Assembly (NCBI RefSeq): GCF_000308755.1
Contig: NZ_BAGF01000030.1
Span: 1 to 64,000 of the forward strand
Length of the DNA: 64,000 nt
Direction of reading: 5' to 3'
From: Nocardia pneumoniae NBRC 100136
GTDB taxonomy: Bacteria; Actinomycetota; Actinomycetes; Mycobacteriales; Mycobacteriaceae
Notes under the pieces: model-generated
What the model was told of the DNA's origin: nothing
Database searches by the model: none
Seen by the model: the letters and a program-made list of their open reading frames with translations, nothing else
Translations under genes and position numbers: made by a program
In this document: positions 61,237 through 64,000 of the stretch, piece after piece
How the letters are laid out: each line of letters opens with the position of its first letter
Position numbering within the stretch: the stretch's first letter is position 1

Positions 61237-62432
61237 TGGATAAGGAGCGAGACGACATGGGTCGGCCGGATGAGGGCCGCGACACGCGACCGTCGGACGA
61301 GCAGTCGGTGAACGCCACCCCGGCGGAGCCGACCGAGGCGGAACTCGACGCGATGTCGCGCGATGAGCTGGTCAAGCTGGGTACCGAGCGCGACGGCGTG
61401 AACGTCGCCTACCGCCGCGAGCGTTTCCCGATCCCGGGCACCCGCGCGGAGAAGCGGGCCGAGCGCGCGGTGAGCTTCTGGTTCGCGGTGTCCGGCATCG
61501 CGGCCGCGGCGCTGGTCGGGGTGTTCCTGTTCTGGCCGTGGGAGTTCAAGGGCAAGGAAGAGGAGGGCCACGGGCTCTACTCCCTGTTCACCCCGCTGAT
61601 CGGCCTGACCTTCGGCATCTCGGTGCTGGTCATCGGCGTGGCGGTGGTGTTGATCCGCAAGATGTTCATCCCCGCCGAGCTGTCCATCCAGGAGCGGCAC
61701 GACGGTCCCTCCCCGGAGGTGGAGCGCCGCACCCTGGTGGCCGAGCTGCAGGACGCGCTGGAGACCTCGACCCTGGGCCGCCGCAAGATGATCACCCGCA
61801 CCGCGGGCGCCGGTGTCGGCGTGCTCGGCATCGGCGCGCTGCTGGTGTTCGTCGGCGGCATGATCAAGAACCCGTGGGCCAAGGGCGACAAGTCGCCGCT
61901 GTGGGTCTCCGGCTGGACCCCGGACTACCCGGGCGAGACCATCTACATCCGTCGCGACACCGGTCGCCCGGAGGATGTGGTGCTGGTCCGTCCGGAGGAC
62001 CTGGACGCGGGCGCCATGGAGACGGTGTTCCCGTGGAAGGAGAAGTGGCGCGGCGACGAGCACGCCACGCTGCAGTCGCTGCGCGGCATCCGCAACGCCG
62101 TCATGCTGATCCGCCTGCGCACCGAGGACGCGCAGAAGGCGATCAAGCGCAAGGGCCAGGAGAGCTTCAACTACGGCGACTACTTCGCCTACTCGAAGAT
62201 CTGCACCCACCTCGGCTGCCCGACCTCGCTGTTCGAGCAGCAGACCAACCGGATCCTGTGCCCCTGCCACCAGTCGCAGTTCTCCGCGACCGAATGGGGC
62301 AAGCCGGTCTTCGGTCCCGCCGCTCGCGCGCTGCCGCAGCTGCCGATCACCGTCAACGCTGAGGGCTTCCTGGTCGCCAACGGCGACTTCATCGAGCCGC
62401 TCGGCCCGGCCTACTGGGAGCGCCGTTCATGA
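61233..62432 (+). CDS. qcrA: menaquinol-cytochrome c reductase Rieske iron-sulfur subunit
   Basis: 399 aa; the actinobacterial form with three N-terminal helices ([54 protein letters not shown]). 2Fe-2S ligands are in CTHLGCPTS and CPCHQSQF. A twin-Arg-like stretch [10 protein letters not shown] precedes the third helix. ATG 61233 (ATGA overlap with qcrC) is chosen; ATG 61257 with AAGGAG is an alternative. Stop overlaps qcrB start. Confidence 0.96.
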   Translation: MMDKERDDMGRPDEGRDTRPSDEQSVNATPAEPTEAELDAMSRDELVKLGTERDGVNVAYRRERFPIPGTRAEKRAERAVSFWFAVSGIAAAALVGVFLFWPWEFKGKEEEGHGLYSLFTPLIGLTFGISVLVIGVAVVLIRKMFIPAELSIQERHDGPSPEVERRTLVAELQDALETSTLGRRKMITRTAGAGVGVLGIGALLVFVGGMIKNPWAKGDKSPLWVSGWTPDYPGETIYIRRDTGRPEDVVLVRPEDLDAGAMETVFPWKEKWRGDEHATLQSLRGIRNAVMLIRLRTEDAQKAIKRKGQESFNYGDYFAYSKICTHLGCPTSLFEQQTNRILCPCHQSQFSATEWGKPVFGPAARALPQLPITVNAEGFLVANGDFIEPLGPAYWERRS

Positions 62433-64000
62433 GTCCTTCTGTCGCAGCCCAAGCCAGCGAGGCGGACGAGCGGTACCGCGCCGCCGCGTTCGTGAAGCGG
62501 TCGATCAATAAGGTCTTCCCGACGCATTGGTCGTTCCTGCTCGGTGAGATCGCGCTCTACAGCTTCATCATCCTGCTGCTGTCGGGTGTGTATCTGACCC
62601 TGTTCTTCGATCCGTCGATGAGCGAGGTCGTCTACAACGGCGCCTACCAGCCGCTGCGTGGTGTCACCATGTCGCGGGCCTACGAGACGGCGCTCAACAT
62701 CTCCTTCGAGGTGCGCGGCGGTCTGTTCGTCCGCCAGGTGCACCACTGGGCGGCGCTGCTGTTCGCGGCGTCGATCATCATCCATCTGTTCCGGATCTTC
62801 TTCACCGGCGCGTTCCGCAAGCCGCGTGAGGCGAACTGGGTGATCGGTTCGCTGCTGCTGATCCTGGCGATGTTCGAGGGCTTCTTCGGCTACTCGCTGC
62901 CGGATGACCTGCTCTCGGGTACCGGTCTGCGGGCCGCGTTCTCCGGCATCACCATCTCGATTCCGATCATCGGCACGTGGCTGCACTGGCTGATGTTCGG
63001 CGGTGACTTCCCCGGCGACATCATCATTCCGCGCCTGTACATCGCGCACGTGCTGCTGTTCCCCGGGATCATCCTGGCGCTGATCGCGGCGCATGTGGCG
63101 TTGGTGTGGTACCAGAAGCACACTCAGTTCCCCGGCCCGGGCCGCACCGAGAACAACGTGGTGGGCGCCCGCATCGTGCCGGTGTTCGCCGCGGACCAGG
63201 GCGCGTTCTTCGCCTTCACCCTCGGCATCGTCGGCATCATGGGCGGCGTCTTCCAGATCAACCCGATCTGGAACCTGGGCCCGTACAACCCCTCGCAGGT
63301 GTCGGCCGGTTCCCAGCCGGACTTCTACATGATGTGGACCGACGGCATGGCGCGGTTGATGCCGCCGTGGGAGCTGTATCTGGGCCGCTACACCGTGCCC
63401 GCGGTGTTCTGGGTGGCACTGATCATGGGCTTGGTGTTCACGGTGCTGATCGCCTACCCGTGGATCGAGAAGCGCCTCACCGGCGACAAGGCCGCGCACC
63501 ACAACCTGCTGCAACGCCCGCGTGACGTGCCGGTCCGCACCGCGATCGGCGCGATGGCGATCGCGTTCTACGTGGTGCTGACCCTGTCCTGCGTCAACGA
63601 CATCGTCGCGCTGAAGTTCGACATCTCGCTGAACGCGACCACGTGGATCGGCCGCATCGGCCTGCTCGTCGCACCGCCGATCGCGTACTTCCTCACCTAC
63701 CGGTTCTGCATCGGCTTGCAGCGCAGCGACCGCGCGGTGCTCGAGCACGGCATCGAGACCGGTGTGATCAAGCGTCTGCCGCACGGCGAGTACATCGAGG
63801 TGCACCAGCCGCTGGGCCCGGTGGACGAGCACGGTCACCCGATTCCGCTGGCGTATCAGGGCGCTCCGGTCCCGAAGAAGATGAGCAAGCTGGGCGCGGC
63901 AGGCAAGCCGGGCACCGGCAGCTTCCTGCGGCCGGACCCGCAGGAGGAAAGCGACCGCCACTTCGAGATCGAGCACGAGGAAGAGCACAAGCAGCTGAAG
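62429..64000 (+). CDS. qcrB: menaquinol-cytochrome c reductase cytochrome b subunit, 3'-truncated
   Basis: 524 codons visible; expected length about 545-550 aa, so a short C-terminus is missing past the window edge. Heme b histidines are in [20 protein letters not shown] and [17 protein letters not shown]; quinol-site PPWE motif occurs in MPPWELYLG. The C-terminal acidic extension (EHEEEHKQ) is typical of actinobacterial QcrB. Target of QcrB-type inhibitors in mycobacteria. Coupled to qcrA by ATGA. Confidence 0.97.
   Translation, partial: MSPSVAAQASEADERYRAAAFVKRSINKVFPTHWSFLLGEIALYSFIILLLSGVYLTLFFDPSMSEVVYNGAYQPLRGVTMSRAYETALNISFEVRGGLFVRQVHHWAALLFAASIIIHLFRIFFTGAFRKPREANWVIGSLLLILAMFEGFFGYSLPDDLLSGTGLRAAFSGITISIPIIGTWLHWLMFGGDFPGDIIIPRLYIAHVLLFPGIILALIAAHVALVWYQKHTQFPGPGRTENNVVGARIVPVFAADQGAFFAFTLGIVGIMGGVFQINPIWNLGPYNPSQVSAGSQPDFYMMWTDGMARLMPPWELYLGRYTVPAVFWVALIMGLVFTVLIAYPWIEKRLTGDKAAHHNLLQRPRDVPVRTAIGAMAIAFYVVLTLSCVNDIVALKFDISLNATTWIGRIGLLVAPPIAYFLTYRFCIGLQRSDRAVLEHGIETGVIKRLPHGEYIEVHQPLGPVDEHGHPIPLAYQGAPVPKKMSKLGAAGKPGTGSFLRPDPQEESDRHFEIEHEEEHKQLK

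Noticed and set aside
62411..63988. 525-aa ORF opposite qcrB
   Set aside because: Antisense to an obvious membrane protein; very high His/Arg/Asp content is a complement artefact.

Overview
The window is GC-rich, densely coded DNA from a mycolic-acid-type actinomycete, most likely Nocardia or a close relative. The case rests on gene content: an actinobacterial cytochrome bcc-aa3 branch (ctaC, ctaF, ctaE, qcrC, diheme and Rieske subunits, qcrB), a PimB-type mannosyltransferase, paired NlpC/P60 wall hydrolases, an M. tuberculosis-like adenosine kinase, and WhiJ-like XRE/DUF397 genes that are usual in Nocardia and Streptomyces. The genus is inferred; no rRNA is present.

Layout. (1) 1-25.5 kb follows the M. 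tuberculosis order Rv2215 to Rv2201 as I recall it: sucB (partial), pepA, gcvT, ilvE, cobS, cobT, a DUF3043 membrane protein, an A-type Fe-S carrier, adenosine kinase and asnB. Extra genes are interleaved: a TetR/GNAT pair, an MBL hydrolase, an AraC/methyltransferase pair, cobU, a TOBE protein, two GlxA-type regulators, a tautomerase/D-amino-acid enzyme operon and an old-yellow-enzyme/MerR pair. (2) ctaC-ctaF at 25.8-27.3 kb. (3) An accessory region at 27.5-45.4 kb. It holds a WhiJ-like cluster (XRE-DUF5753, three tandem DUF397 genes, a nucleotidyltransferase, and a divergent operon with DUF4254 and a resolvase-like protein), a TetR, lipoproteins, a CSLREA beta-helix protein, a LysR/EamA/NAD(P)-binding module, PhoD, Spo0M, an Imm5-like orphan, and wrecked IS256 and IS21 (istB) genes. 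(4) 45.6-59.5 kb is a conserved envelope/metabolism block: plsC, glucokinase, Rv2183c-Rv2186c-like genes, pimB, a metalloprotease, two NlpC/P60 proteins, a DEDD exonuclease/GIY-YIG protein, an AsnC-domain protein and trpD. (5) ctaE-qcrC-qcrA-qcrB (partial) at 59.7-64.0 kb.

The respiratory genes are split: ctaC-ctaF sits 32 kb from ctaE-qcrCAB, and the block between them looks inverted relative to M. tuberculosis, with the accessory region at one breakpoint. Cobalamin assembly (cobT, cobS, cobU), one-carbon/branched-chain metabolism (gcvT, ilvE), phosphatidylinositol mannoside synthesis (pimB, plsC nearby) and wall remodelling (NlpC/P60 pair) are the main functional groups.

Regulatory structure is unusually readable. 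At least 18 genes have a TANNNT -10 hexamer exactly 6 or 7 nt before the start codon and mostly no Shine-Dalgarno, as expected for leaderless mRNAs; this also fixes several starts. Divergent regulator pairs carry clear operators: TetR palindromes at 3898-3964, a GlxA inverted repeat at 20331-20356, a MerR promoter with a 20-bp spacer at 22871-22902, XRE repeats at 29427-29471 and a LysR T-N11-A box at 37790-37804. The 51.26-51.99 kb gap contains 29-bp hairpin repeats, a 16-bp inverted repeat and 20 perfect copies of an octamer. I saw no tRNA, rRNA or CRISPR array.
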